In this document: one piece after another, positions 10,242 through 22,700 of the stretch
Layout of the letters: each line of letters starts with the position of its first letter
Numbering within the stretch: position 1 is the first letter of the stretch
Notes under the pieces: model-generated
Told to the model about the DNA's origin: nothing
The model's input: the letters and a program-made list of their open reading frames with translations, nothing else
Databases searched by the model: none
Assembly (NCBI GenBank): GCA_029891385.1
Contig: CM057232.1
Coordinates: 65,657,824-65,721,823 of the forward strand
DNA from: Erythroxylum novogranatense
Lineage: Eukaryota; Streptophyta; Magnoliopsida; Malpighiales; Erythroxylaceae
Length of the DNA: 64,000 nt
Direction: 5' to 3'
Program-made: the position numbers and the translations under genes

Positions 10242-12890
10242 ATCCAATGCATCACACGTTTCTTTAATCAAACATAAAGAAGCTATTAAATGGGACTCTT
10301 CTCATTTGTTTTAAGATGGTTATATGAAAAGGCCAATAACCTAAAATGACATGTCAATTTCGGTTTTGGTGATGAAAGAAGGAAGATCATTTATCAAATA
10401 CACATCTTTTATCTTTAATCAAATCAATGCTAAAAGGTCACATTACATGCCATCATTAAAAACAACTATTAAACTATTTAATGATAAGATTATTACTCCA
10501 TTTAATGATGATAATGCATGATAAATAACATCTTTATTTAGCAATTTAATGTTAAATATGCAGCTGCACATTCAACCATTGAAAACCAAAAATTCCCTTT
10601 CATTTCGTTAAGAATTTTGTTTAATATAATTAATATAATTAATTAAATTAAACCAAAGTATATCTCATTTCTAAATATTCATTTGGGCTTCTAATTAACC
10701 ATTAATTAGTGCAAGCCTAATATTCAATCATGGGCTTTAAAACCTCCATTTATATTTTTTACTTTGCTTGATAACCTTCCTTGAAGCCTAGTGAGGAATC
10801 TTATCGGACTTTACATTTAATTATATATTTTACATTAAATTAAATGTATTTGTATTATTTTTAAAAATTCAAAATTACCAGAAAAAGTATCCCCTCTATC
10901 TACTTTTTGTTTTCTTTATTTGGGTTTTTCTACTTTGAGAATTTATAGTGAACTTTAATGTATCTTGTAACCTAAAAAATTATGGGAGGGTCATTTCATT
11001 TTTATCCATGGTTATCGAAAAATATAATAAATAATAAAATAAATAAAAAGTAGTTTATTTATTTCTTTTTAGTCAATTTCTTTTTTATTTTATTTATTTT
11101 AGTTAAATTTTAGAATTTTGTTTTGAATTTATTTAAATTAAAAGAAAATCTATAATTTTATTTTATACTCGTACCTTTTATGGTATAAAAAGGACAAAGT
11201 AAATTAAAAGAATATAAATGTGCTTGGAAGCCGTCAACGGTTCGGTTGCAACTTGCACGGCATATGGATGTGATTGAGTTTGAGGGAGGAATGAAAGTAA
11301 TTGTTTGATGCTTTAACCACGTGCAATGCAAACACGTTTTATTTACACCAAATTTGTTTTCTTTCTTCAATTAGATGACCAGTCCATTGATGGTGCTTCT
11401 TTGACAAGCATTTTATATTTATGTTCATACCTGCCCTTACCCTTTCATTCTCTCTTTGGATTTCTTTTGTGAAATATATTCTTTAGCTAACAATTAATTT
11501 AATAATTCTTAATAAAATTAATAACACTATATTCATTTTGAAGCAAATGGTATCAAGATACTTACTTAGACCTATTTTATATTAAACATATTAGTTTAAC
11601 AAGTGAAGGCTGTTCTTTAATTATTCAACATTTTAAGTTTAATTACATTTGTAACCTCGTACCTTTTCAATTAAAGATAATTTTATTAATAATAAATCCA
11701 CTTAAAATCTCTTTTAAAAACTTGCCTACTTTAAAATGAATAAAAACTTATTGGTAATTTGCTAAGATCTTATAAACTATCCTAGTGTCGTTGATTGACT
11801 CAGATTAGGTCAATATTTAAATTTACTACAAGTATATGGCGTAACTGTATCTAACATAGGCATGCATGGGGTCGATCCATGAAGACTTTAATTACTAATA
11901 GTTACCTTTTTCTATTATCTAATTTAAGGATAAGATTTTCGATTTAATCAAAATTAAACTAAAAATAAATTAAGATTAAACAATACTGAATACACAACAG
12001 AGAAAATATTTAGAAAGATTAATATTAAATAATAGTATCTAGATGATGAATTCTTCTAAGAATCATTAAATATTAATCATTTATCACGTAATTATATTAT
12101 TGATTATTGGACCGTGAAAATTTCTATTTTATATTAATATATTTCTCTAGACTATTGACAACTAATTCATTAGTTAATTAACATAACTCTTTTTAGTTAA
12201 AACCCCTAAGATTGCTTTATCGATTCATGAGTTTCGCTATTAGGTTTGACCATAATCTAGAGAATATGTCAACTTATTTCTAGGTTTGCATGCAACTCTT
12301 TCCAATTATGGTAGATTTATTCATATAAGTAGATTGTGCACTAGGTACATTGACTTTTTGTATTGAGTACGTTGATAAAACGGAGAGCCTTGTGTACTGA
12401 GTACGTTAACTTTTTGACCTTTTTATTCATATAAGAGAATTTCTCAATCTTAGTCATATGAAATCGAATCATGTATTAATAGAAAACAAAGAAATCATAA
12501 TTCTAAATCTCTCTTTCTATTCTTATAAATCTTCTTGCAAGTTTGATTTGATGTTATTATATAATGGATCCTTTGACATATTCTTTATGTTCTTTTTTTG
12601 TTCCTTGATTATAATTATCGCCTCCGAATATGCCTCACAACTTAAAACTACTTAATAATTTGGCTCCCTTTTGTTTGCCCCCGCTCACATTCTTTTATAG
12701 TACAAATTAGGATTTTTGAGATATATATGATTACTTACATGAATGTACAGGAGACTGTGTATAATTAAAAACATTTGAATTTACAATTTTACATAGATAT
12801 AGAGACATGTGAATGAAATTTAATATAGAAGATGCGAATATTAATTTTTAAATTTTGAAGGGCAGGTGTATTCTTGACTTTAAATAACTC
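10242..12890. other. AT-rich intergenic region, no gene recognised
   Basis: Long AT-rich sequence with short random ORFs only (for example 11158-11370 minus and 12458-12655 plus), none with a recognisable motif. No LTR ends, poly-A tails or RNA genes were found. The only structured item is the direct repeat described at 12316-12435. Confidence 0.5.
12316..12435. repeat. 14 bp direct repeat enclosing about 92 bp
   Basis: tttattcatataag occurs at 12316-12329 and again at 12422-12435. Between them are two related phrases ending in gacttttt (GTACATTGACTTTTTG and GTACGTTAACTTTTTG). This could be an ancient tandem duplication or a small insertion with long flanking repeats; I cannot choose between them. 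Confidence 0.5.
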
Positions 12891-12891
12891 C

Positions 12892-12919
<28 letters not shown>
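12892..12919. repeat. (TA)n microsatellite
   Basis: An uninterrupted TA dinucleotide run of about 14 units. Confidence 0.95.
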
Positions 12920-12924
<5 letters not shown>

Positions 12925-12934
12925 TAATTTTTTT

Positions 12935-13057
12935 TTAAAACCTTGGGGGGGCAATGGCCCCCAAGTCTCAATATAGCTCCGTCTCTGCACAGAGACTTAT
13001 ACGGCAACACAAGTCTCAATATAGCTCCGTCTCTGCACAGAGACTTATACGGCAACA
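12935..13057. repeat. Perfect 48 bp tandem duplication at a possible DNA-transposon end
   Basis: Positions 12962-13009 and 13010-13057 are identical 48 bp units. Each contains the inverted repeat GTCTCTGCACAGAGAC. Just before the first unit lies GGGGGGGCAATGGCCCCCAAG. Read on the minus strand, the block CAGAGACGGAGCTA followed by the C/G-rich palindrome resembles the terminal sequence of widespread plant hAT-type elements (recalled resemblance, not verified). The partner terminus and target duplication were not found. Confidence 0.6.
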
Positions 13058-13116
13058 AACACAACTATGTATATCAACATACACAGGTGTTTAACTCCAC
13101 ATGACCATAATAAAAA

Positions 13117-13221
13117 TTATTCAATCTTCACATATTTTAAGAGAGTTATACAGTCATTGCACATGGTTTTTATTCAATCTTCACATATTTTAAGAGAGTT
13201 ATACAGTCATTGCACATGGTT
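13117..13221. repeat. 53 bp-period tandem duplication
   Basis: Two copies, 13117-13169 and 13170-13221, of a unit starting ttattcaatcttcacat and ending acatggtt. The copies appear identical apart from the last base or two. Confidence 0.92.
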
Positions 13222-13308
13222 ATGTAGGTCTTTAGTTGCTTGAAATCTTCGTTTTATCTTGCTACTACATCTCATCTCAATCCTTCTCTTTTTAGTCTAT
13301 GATGGCAA

Positions 13309-13466
13309 TTAAGTCTCCTATCCTATGACATTTATATATAATATTAAGTCTCCTATGATATTAAAGCTGTTTACGGTGTTTATTATTGCAGCTCTGAATT
13401 TTATTAAACTTCAGTCAACTAACGCGCGCCCCCAAAACTTCAGTCAACTAACGCGCGCCCCCAAAA
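13309..13466. repeat. Two further short duplications upstream of the kinase gene
   Basis: A 14 bp string attaagtctcctat occurs at 13309-13322 and 13343-13356. A perfect 29 bp tandem unit containing AACGCGCGCCCCC occurs at 13406-13434 and 13435-13463. With the 48 bp and 53 bp duplications this makes four local duplications within about 500 bp. Confidence 0.88.
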
Positions 13467-13579
13467 TATTTCACACGTCGAACGGAGCAGACTTTTGTTG
13501 GACAAGTCAGTCAAACTCAAACCTGTTCAAATATGAAAATTCACCGAAGGTCATTATCGCGGGCCTTTTCTCTATCTTC

Positions 13580-13657
13580 CTCAAAAGTCCTCATTATAGC
13601 CCCCTCTCCCCCTCTCCGTCTGTCTGTCTGTCCGATCCAACCTGTTGTTTCATCCTG
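13580..13657 (+). promoter_or_regulatory. Putative promoter-proximal region and first 5'UTR exon of the kinase gene
   Basis: A TATA-like attatag near 13594 is followed by a pyrimidine-rich leader with four GTCT units, ending CATCCTG before a strong donor GTGAGT at 13658. Pyrimidine-rich leaders with a leader intron are common in plant genes. This is inference from composition and splice-site fit only; no transcript is available. Confidence 0.35.
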
Positions 13658-14922
13658 GTGAGTGTTTCAATCTCGTTTCTTTTGCTTCAGTCTCCTCAAT
13701 GATTATAGACTATAGTCACTTTTCGTTCCCCAACGTTCATTTACTTAGTCGTCTCCATAAATTTTTTGCTTTAACTTGTATTATTCTATAATCTTTCGGG
13801 TCGGTACGGTTCTTATCCTCTTAATCAGATTGAACTGAGCATAGTTCTTTTTTTTAATAAAAAATTTGCTATGGTTTTGATGATTACTTGAGAGTTTCAA
13901 TATCAAAATTTCTACTTTTACTATTCTTCTGATTTGTTAGGTATTTCCATTCTTAATTTTATATTTGAATGATTTGAACTTGTGGAGTAGGAGCTCTGCT
14001 GTCTACTCAACGATTAAAATCCAAGAGCTTGGGAATTCTTTTCTGTTTCCCCTTTATAAACTAGCGTGTTATTTTGTTGCATTTTTCGGTTTACAGGATG
14101 ATATCGTCTTTTGGCTACTGGGTTGAAATTTTGGCGTTCAAGCGTTTTGCTTAGGAATAAACATTCTATCATTGTTGTATCTCACTCCTTTTGCCTTTGA
14201 AAAAAATAATTTAGCATCGTTATTGACCGCTTAGGTTGCCTCTTACGCTGCAATGGAAGAAGTTTCTCGGACGTCATCCCTTTTAACTAGAATTTTGAAC
14301 AAAGAAAATTTACGGTTTCCATCTCTTGTTTGTAGATTATTCTAGATGAAGTAGAATTGGTTGCCTGGATAGAACTTAAGCTTTTTCCTTTACGATATAG
14401 ATTGTTCGACTCCCAAGAACTTTGGAAGCCAGAGTTGCAGTCAATTTATTCCCCCGATATGGGGTATTCTTTGAAACAGTTGAACTGTGATTGCATGTAA
14501 ATAATCGGCTAAAAGTTATCAATTTAGTGAAGAGATGAATAATAAATTCTTGAGAATTAGTGCATATTTTGTTGGAAAATAAGTATTGAAATTCTTGAGA
14601 ATGATAAACTAATGGGGCATAACGTGATTGTAGTGCTACTCATTTAAAGGTGATAATCACAAAGTCTGGAATTAAAAGAGAAGTTTAATATGGTTCGTAA
14701 ATGAACTTCAGGCTGTGAAGCTCATTTCAAGAAACATGGGGTTTGTTCATAATGGGAGGAGGGTAACTCAACGAATGGTATATAGGCTATGGACTCTGCA
14801 AAGAGACTTATATGTTGATGATAAATGTGAGAGTGTCCCAAGCGTTCGGAAGCAGATATTAGTTTCATCGATTCTTTTGCTTGAAACTTCAATAAGAGTG
14901 GTCCTGAGTACTTATGACGTAG

Positions 14923-15264
14923 TGTGGGAAGGAAACACAAAGATAAGTAGAATAGAATAGGCTATAATTGATGTAGATTGTAGTTGATAGGGTTTGTAGA
15001 AAAACCTCTAAAAGCGTAAAATTACTTGATTGATAAAAAGACATACCTAAAAATCAAGCATAGGCCGTCTATTTATACTAGTATAGGACAACTCTTAATA
15101 GGAAAAGGAAACACTAATTAAGAAGTCCTAATAGGAAAAGGAAATACTAATTAAGAAGTAATATGCTAATCCTATGCTAACTAGGAATCCAAATAACATA
15201 AGAAGTACTAAATAGTAAGAAATCCAATATTAACTAGGAATCCAAACTAACTGCTCCTGCATCA
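14923..15264 (-). repeat. 3' LTR of element 2
   Basis: A 342 bp LTR. It contains an internal imperfect duplication built on CCTAATAGGAAAAGGAAA followed by ACTAATTAAGAAGT. Confidence 0.92.
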
Positions 15265-16572
15265 ATCCCCTCGGGTTGAAAGACTCGACTCCGGCGAGAA
15301 AACCTTCAAAATTTCAACATGCAACTCTGAAGCAACTTTCTTTAACTCTTCTTCAGTTATCCAAGTGCTTTCACTAGTTGGTTTACCCAACCACTTGACT
15401 AAGAACTGTCTATACTGATTGCCCCTCCTTGAACACACTTCTTTGACATCCAAAACCTACTCAATAACATCTGGATGCACCCTTGGTAACTGGTCTATCT
15501 GCTCTGCAACTTCAACCGCTTCCCCATCAAATCCTTCAAATGAATATAGGTCAGAAACATTAAAGATTGGGCTGATATGTAGGTCTGATGGTAGGTCTAC
15601 AAGATAAGCGTTAGAGCTGATTTTCTTCAATATCTTGCATGGCCCAAACTTCCTAGACTTGAGCTTGTGATAGGTTCCCTTAGGAAACCTTTCTTTCTTC
15701 AAGTGTACTAATACCAAGTCTCCCTCTTCAAACTCTTTCTCACTACGATGTTGATTTGCTGCTCTAGCATAAGATTGATTGCTAGCCTTCAAAGTTTCCA
15801 TTACTTCTTCATGAACCTTGCGAATTTGATCAGCCAAGGCTTCACCATCATCGCTAACTCTAGCCTCTTTTGGTAATGGCACCAAATCAAGCACATGTTG
15901 TGGCTTAAATCCATAGGCAACTTCAAAGGGTGTTTTCTTTCTTTGATCTATTCACCAATTGTTGTAAGCAAATTCAGCTTGTGGTATCACAAAAGCCCAA
16001 TTCTTCACATGATTCCCAACAAGACATCTCAACATGTTACCCAAACTCCGATTGATAGATTCAGTTTGTCCATCTGTTTGTGGATGACAAGTGCTAGAAT
16101 ACTTTAATTCAATCCCCATCTTTCTCCACAATGTCCTCCAAAAGTGTCTCATAAACTTCACATCCCTATCGGAAACAATTGAACTTGGTACGCCATGTAA
16201 TCTCACCACTTCCTTGAAAAACAAATCAACAATATGTGTAGCATTGGAAGTCTTGAAACATGGAATAAAATGTACCATCTTTGAAAACACTTTAGAACCA
16301 CCTAGTTGATCAAGCATATCATCCAAACGAGGAATATGAAATCTGTACTTGACAATTATTTTGTTGATAGCGCGACTGTCAACACAAATTCTCCAAGAAC
16401 CATCCTTTTTTGGAGAAAGTAGAGCTGGACAAGCACAAGGACTTTTACTTTCTCGCACCAGTCCCTTACTAAACAATTCACCAACCTGTTTTTGTATCTC
16501 GGCACGCTGCATAGGTGGCATTCTATGTTGGCAAATTAGGTAGAGGTTCTCCAGGCACGAAATCAATAGCAT
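15265..16572 (-). pseudogene. Remnant pol of element 2: RT N-terminus fused to integrase core, with chromodomain
   Basis: Reading minus from 16572: an RT segment ([10 protein letters not shown], then [17 protein letters not shown], then [10 protein letters not shown]) runs to VFSK and continues without a break as an integrase core ([28 protein letters not shown]). The FSK codons at 16279-16287 are the junction: the catalytic RT block, RNase H and the integrase zinc site are missing. Further on are the integrase C-terminus (15457-15894, GDLVLVHLKKERFPKG) and a classical chromodomain (15262-15453, YRQFLVKWLGKPTSESTWI). Stops in the same frame lie at 15952-15954 (TGA) and 15457-15459 (TAG). This pol cannot make active RT. 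Confidence 0.93.
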
Positions 16573-18517
16573 GTTGAATGCTTCTTATGGGCGGTAAACT
16601 TGGAGGCAAATCATTGCTGACTAGCTCCTTGAATTCCTTCAATAATTGCTGGATTTTAGGAGGTTGTTGAATCAAATTTCCGGCTTTGTTATCCTTCACA
16701 GCCTTACTAACTAGAGCATACACCACCTCTGACTCTTTACATTCTGATTCAAACCTTTCAGCTGCTGTATATCCACTAACCTTGCCACCTTTTGACGATT
16801 TAGAGGTCTCTTTGGCTTCTTCCTTTAAAGGGTGTAAGGTACAAGTCTTGTTGCCTTCACAAAAAGTGTAAGTGTTTAGTTCATGGTCATATAAACAAGG
16901 TCTGCTCACAAGAATATGGCCAACATCCACAGGCACAACATCACACAAAACTTCATCATCTAGATTTGAACCTATAGTAAATTTGACTAAGCATCTAGAA
17001 GTGACTGAAATCTCATGACCTTTCTTAAGCCAACCAATCTTGTAAGGATGAGGATGCCTTTCAGTGGTAAGTTTAAGCTTTTCTACTGCATTTTTTGAAA
17101 TATCATTCTCCATGCTACCTCCATCAATAACTAGATTGCACACCTTACCTCCACAATTAACACTGGTTCGAAATATGCTACGATGTCTCCAATCTTCCCT
17201 TTCGCACTTGTTAGTGATTGTCATTACTTGTCGAACCACTAAAGATTCTCCTTGAATTGGGTACACATCTATATCCTCACTTTCTTCCATGCCATCATCA
17301 TCCACAGGGTCTGGCACGTCCTCCTCTTCTTCTTCTAGTTCAGCGAGGTTCACCCTTCGCTCCGGACAAGCATAAGAAGCATGACCCTTTTCTCCACAAG
17401 TAAAACACAAAATCTGTGAACTGCTGCCAGCTTTAAAATTATTAGGATTAGAGGTGTTTGCTGCTCCAAACTTTACCAAAGCCTTCCCTTTTTCAATGTT
17501 GCCCATATTTCCTCCATTAGCTCGGCTCATGTTGGCACTCTTACGACTGGTTTTGGGGGCTGATTGACCTGTTTTTTCATTTTGAATAGCTCTAGCACTC
17601 CTATGAATAGCTCCATTAGTTCTTCCAAACAAAGGCCTTCTAGAACCATACCTCTAGATTCGTTTTTCTGCCATTAAGGCATGTTGCCTTGCTTCCTCAA
17701 GGTTAAACAATCGAACTACTCCCATCTCATCCCTAAGTGATTGATTCAAACCTGCTAGATATCGAGAGGTCAATTGTTCGTTAGTTTCATTCAACCCCGC
17801 TCGAATTGAGAGGTTGTTAAACTCAACCGTGTATTCCTCCACACTTAAGCTCCTTTGTCTCAACGAATGGAACTTTTCATACAATTCCATTAAGTAATTA
17901 GCTGGTAAAAATTGCTTGTGCAACTTCGCTTTCATGTGTTCCCAAGTTCTAACTTTAGGCTTGCCTTGTCGTGCACGCTGCTCCTCAACTCGCTTCCACC
18001 ATTGAAGTGCAGTGCTCTTCAATTTAAGCTTAACAAACAACACTTTTCTAGCTTCGGCCATAGGTTTCCATTCAAAATAAGTCTCTAAACTTGCCTCCCA
18101 ATCCAAATAGTCCTCCACATGCATCTTTCCATGAAAATCAGCAATTTCAATTCTAATTCCACCACCATTCAATTCAAGGGCATGCATTAACCTCTCTTCC
18201 AATCCACCTTTTACCACATTGTTTGCGGGTCCCACTACATGAAAGGGGTTGTCATCCACCGAATCTGTAGTTTCAGCCTCAAGACTACCTTCCGGTACAT
18301 CCGAGGGGTCGTGGTCGCCTTCTGGAATCTCTATTCGGGCTGCCACTGGTTCCCGTCGCTGCTGCAAATCTTGCACAGCTGGCGACAAATCTGCAATCAT
18401 ACGTCTCAACTCAGCCATCTCTCCTTGGTTATCTTGATTTCCACGTCCATGTGTTCTATCGCGTCCAACCATAGCTAAGCAATCAAAATCTAAGGATCTA
18501 ACTTGCTCTGATACCAA
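16523..18517 (-). pseudogene. gag-protease of element 2, split by one TAG codon
   Basis: It begins at 18517 and reads through a retrotransposon gag domain (about residues 110-260, with LKSTALQWWKRVEE and LPANYLMELYEKF) to an in-frame TAG at 17654-17656. It then reopens in the same frame to 16523. The second part has a zinc knuckle CFTCGEKGHASYAC and the protease block CNLVIDGGSMENDIS, in which DGG replaces the common D-S/T-G. IDGGS is usual in some chromovirus lineages, so this is not necessarily damage. A frameshift around 16525-16550, where NLPT meets the MPPMQ block, separates it from the RT piece. Confidence 0.92.
18505..18516 (-). promoter_or_regulatory. Primer-binding site, element 2
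   Basis: The minus strand reads TGGTATCAGAGC about 11 bases inside the 5' LTR and is complementary to initiator tRNA-Met. Confidence 0.9.
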
Positions 18518-18527
18518 TTTGATATAG

Positions 18528-18885
18528 TGTGGGAAGGAAAAACAAAGATAAGTAGAATAGAATAGGCTATAATTGATGTAGATTGTAGCTGGAACTTGAA
18601 AATAGGGCTTAGGGTTTGTAGAAAAACCTCTAAAAGCATAAAATTACTTGATTGAGAAAAGACATACCTAAAAATCAAGCATAGGCTGTCTATTTATACT
18701 AGTATAGGACAACTCCTATTAGGAAAAGGAAACACTAATTAAGAAGTCCTAATAGGAAAAGGAAATACTAATTAAGAAGTAATAAGCTAATCCTATGATA
18801 ATTAGGAATCCCAATAACTTAAGAAGTACTAAATAGTAAGAAATCCAATATTAACTAGGAATCTAAACTAACCGCTCCTGCATCA
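18528..18885 (-). repeat. 5' LTR of element 2
   Basis: A 358 bp LTR and the longer partner. It retains the 16 bp that the 3' copy lacks and otherwise differs by scattered substitutions. Confidence 0.92.
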
Positions 18886-19783
18886 ACTTAGTAGCTGTGA
18901 CCCTCTTGCTAGAATATCTTGGTAAATACAGTATTCTTTATTTTCATTTCTGTGAACCCTATCATCCTTTTTACTTTTGTCAATTCCATTAATAGATGAG
19001 TCCTCTTGATTTCTTCTCCATGTTAGGCTGGATATTGCTGCATAATTTGCCACTATCCCTTCCAATATGCGCTTGACAAAGAAAAATTCCTTTGAGCACC
19101 CTATCAATGAAAATCAATGCTAGTAGATAACTGGAATACAATGATTGAGGAGTTTCATACTGTGGGCCTTTGTCATGTTGTGGGTGGTTGTAATTTTTTC
19201 TCCATCAGTTTTTATTTCTCTGCATAATTATTATACTAGTGAAAATTTGCCCATTTAATCTGATCTCGGGCTCTGCCCTTCATTCCAGTATTGGGAATCT
19301 CATAATTCAAGTCAAGAATCTGTCCAACTAGAAGATATAGGATATACCTAATTGTAATGTTTAATTCAATTGTGCATGTTGTCTAAATATTCTTCAACAA
19401 CTCTGTACTTGATGGGTTAGCTTTAATATCAATCCAATTAAAGAGGTTTCAAAATTCAAGAATTCTGTTCTCAATAATGGAGTACAAGTGGTCGCTGGAA
19501 GTTCCTTTTCTTATATTATAATAAAGGATATAGGTCATTGTATGATATGATGTCTATTAGTGGTAATCTCTGCTTAGAACTTGACATCCTCAGTATTACT
19601 TTGTATAAGGTTCTAATTTTCTACTTTGTGGTACTCAAAGTGTTGATTATTCTCTTGCAACATGTAGCCTAAAAATACATGCATTTTGGATGACTTAGGA
19701 TTGCTGGTTTCAGAACGTTTTTAATTTGGGCTTCTGCTGACAGTTGAAATCAGCGGGTTTTTTACGAAGTTTATCACGCAGTT

Positions 19784-22700
19784 ATGACGTGCTTTCCTTT
19801 CATATTTGGGCGGACCAAACTTGATTCTTTGGCGAGACATTCTTCTGAAGTTGATGAAGGTAATGACCATAAATTGTTATCATTTGACTTTGTTCATTTT
19901 TGTTAAGATTTAATATATAATCCTGCTCTACAGCTGATCCAACTATTTAAGCTTTTGGATTAAATAATTTCTTAACTTGGCACGGTTCCTTTAATACTAG
20001 AGGTTTCAACTTCAAACCATCTTTCCTGTATTTAAATTTAAATAAAGAAATGGTGACGTGTTTTATTCAATCATTCAACTGAATGAACTTTTGCATTAGT
20101 GAGTGTATTAGTATGGCAGCTCTATGATTTCTCCATACTTTGATCTCAGTTGGCTTCTACGTGAAGAGTTAAAAAGATATAACTCTGTTTTCATCCAACA
20201 GTTTAAACTTTCTGCGGTGTCTTTAGGCTGTTAGGTATGTGTCCCCATGTGAATTATCGATTGACATGTCTACATGTGAAGCTTTGTCTGGAATTTGTTT
20301 TTGAACATTTTTACCTATTTTGTAACCTTTTTCAAGGAAAGAAACTCCACTATGTTTGTGATTATGTCCTGTAAAGCCTTCCTATTAAATTGCTATTTCT
20401 GAACAGAACTTGCAGAAATAGAAAATGTTAAGCAGTATACCTACAAAGAGTTAAGAAATGCCACTGAAGATTTTAGTCCGGTCAACAAAATTGGGGAAGG
20501 TGGTTTTGGTTCTGTGTACAAGGTAATCAAACGATTATTCTTGAATATATGTTATATGTTTCCTGAAACCTTTGGTGTGATTTCCTTTCGTCTTTGCTCC
20601 TTTGTGTCTTCGTCTTGGAAATGACATCCAATATATTCTGGATGATCAGGGACAGCTTAAACATGGGAAAATTGCTGCCATCAAAGTTCTTGCATCTGAA
20701 TCAAGACAAGGGGCAAGAGAATTTGTTGCAGAAATCAAAGCAATCTCAAAAATAGAGCATGAGAACTTAGTTCAACTGTATGGCTGTTGTGTGGAGGAAA
20801 ATCACAGAATTTTAGTCTACAACTACCTTGACAATAACAGCCTTGCACAAACCCTTCTTGGTAGGCCATGTAATTTCTGTGTAATTATATTTGTGTCTTC
20901 CAATTCAGTTCTTTGTTCCATTATGGAATACATTTGGTCTTGAATTTTTGGGAATATAAGTTTCTTGCTATTGTACTACATTAAGTGTTATACCCAAACT
21001 AATTTGGATTTTTAGTGACAAAGTTTTAGAAAGCTTTTGAAGATAGATTGGAAAATTAGGACGCACCTTAGTACTTCCAAAAGGGTTTCTCCATGCTCAC
21101 GATCAATTAAGTATGCTTGCCATATAGTGATTAATTAACTACCTTTTTGTCCTCACAGGTGGGATCTTGTAGCAACTGAAAGTTATGGGTTCTCCTTTCC
21201 CAGGGCTTTTTTATTTTTATTTTTATAAGTTTTTTTTTTTTTGAGTTTAGCCCCTGCTTTTTACAAAAGGGAAAAAGGATTATCAATAATGAACCAAACA
21301 TATCCTTTTATTTCTCTTCCTATTTTTGATCTTAGTAACTAATTCATACAATCCTAATGTCAAATCTATATACATTTTATAGGATACAATTTATGCATCA
21401 CTTTCCTTTTCTACCTAAGTCTAGTTTTTCATGTACAGGTAGAAATCAGAGTGGCATTCACTTTAATTGGAGAACACGGTTTAAAATCTGCATCGGTGTA
21501 GCTCGAGGACTTGCCTACCTTCATGAGGAAGTACGACCATACATTATTCACAGGGATATCAAAGCAAGTAATATACTACTTGACAAGGACTTGAGACCAA
21601 AAATTTCAGATTTTGGTTTGGCGAAGCTTATCCCAGCTAGCATGACTCATGTTAGCACACGTGTAGCTGGAACATTGTGAGTTGCTCTATTTCTGTTATT
21701 ATATTAATATATAACTTAAACTTATTTTGTCCCAAACTTATGTCTAGATTACATTAACTTCACAAATTAAAAATTGTTTTTTATTCTTGAGTTGAAGTTT
21801 GGCTCTTTGTAGATACTTGTTAATGAACGTTTACATATCCCATTAACTCCCTATTTGGATTCTAGAAACTATGATATCATGAAGTTCTCATCGCAACATG
21901 TTTAAAACCATACTCTTTCACTCTGTTGTAATGATCACATAGTCTATCTTATGCAATGGTGATTACATTCCTCTATTCATTGCTACAGGAGAAAAAAGGA
22001 TACAATTAATTGACATTTCGTTAACTAAGACTTTAAAGTTTTTTTTTTCTCTGTGCTGTTTATTCTTTTTTCTCGTAGCCTTTTCTATAAGAAACCTTGG
22101 TTGTGTACAAGGGTTAAAAAGGTAAATAAGTAGTCTTTCACTATTTGGCTATAGTTTAGCTATTTGTAGTGGTTGGGTGGTATAAGATATCAATAATATT
22201 CACATATACGAACATGAACTGTTCTAATAGAGAATACTTAAATAATAATCTGTATAGGGAGTAATTGTATCTCATAACAAAGCGAAGTTGAAAAACATTT
22301 TATGAAAACTTTATTTGACCTTTACAATTAATTTTAACTTGTTTATTACCTCTCAAAAAATTGAAGCAACCTAGTCTCTTACATCTCTTTTACACTCTTG
22401 TTATCATGGTAGTTATTGGGAAATACAGATTGATAAAACATCTAATTTCTAATGTTCATCTATACAAGCACAGAAGAGATATAATCAAGGACTCTTGGAG
22501 AGGGATGGCTAGCAAGTTGCTTGCTCATTTGTAACTTTTCCTATGGTATACAAAGATTCATAAAGCTTTTTCTTAGTCATATTCTTACACAAATTCCACT
22601 ATCTACAATTTGGTTCAAATTCAAATGTGAAATCTTTGAATTCTAAAGTTCCTAACCAAGTCCGGTATTGCTCTCTAATGCTTTATAATGTGTGACCAAG

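Larger units (their letters stand above)
14923..18885 (-). mobile_element. Short chromovirus-type Ty3/gypsy element with internal deletion; element 2
   Basis: LTRs at 14923-15264 (342 bp) and 18528-18885 (358 bp) start TGTGGGAAGG and end GCATCA. The 16 bp length difference is a deletion in the left copy near 14989. The primer-binding site is at 18505-18516 (TGGTATCAGAGC on the minus strand) and a polypurine-like tract (ACCCGAGGGGA on the minus strand) sits at 15265-15275. The interior is only 3.26 kb because most of RT, all of RNase H and the first part of integrase are gone. Gag with a zinc knuckle, an IDGGS-type protease and a classical C-terminal chromodomain place it among chromoviruses; Galadriel-like is a tentative lineage call. 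Flanks read CGTAG on the left and ACTTA or CTTAG on the right, so the target duplication is imperfect or unclear. Confidence 0.93.
13658..19743 (+). other. Putative 5'UTR intron of the kinase gene, carrying an LTR element
   Basis: The donor candidate GTGAGT at 13658 pairs with the acceptor candidate TTCTGCTGACAG ending at 19743, 40 bp before the start codon. If right, this intron is about 6.1 kb, of which nearly 4 kb is the gypsy element at 14923-18885. Short ORFs at 14715-14960 (both strands) show no motif and look accidental. Positions 18886-19743 hold nothing else recognisable. The alternative is that 13580-19743 is plain upstream sequence and transcription starts near 19740. Confidence 0.35.

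Noticed and set aside
14715..14960. Overlapping ORFs on both strands beside element 2
   Set aside because: They run into the LTR, have no motif, and lie in the presumed leader intron.
20602..20943. Start of a separate kinase protein at 20602
   Set aside because: This open frame merely extends exon 3 into both flanking introns. The splice sites at 20650 and 20860 and the phase with neighbouring exons show that it is internal.
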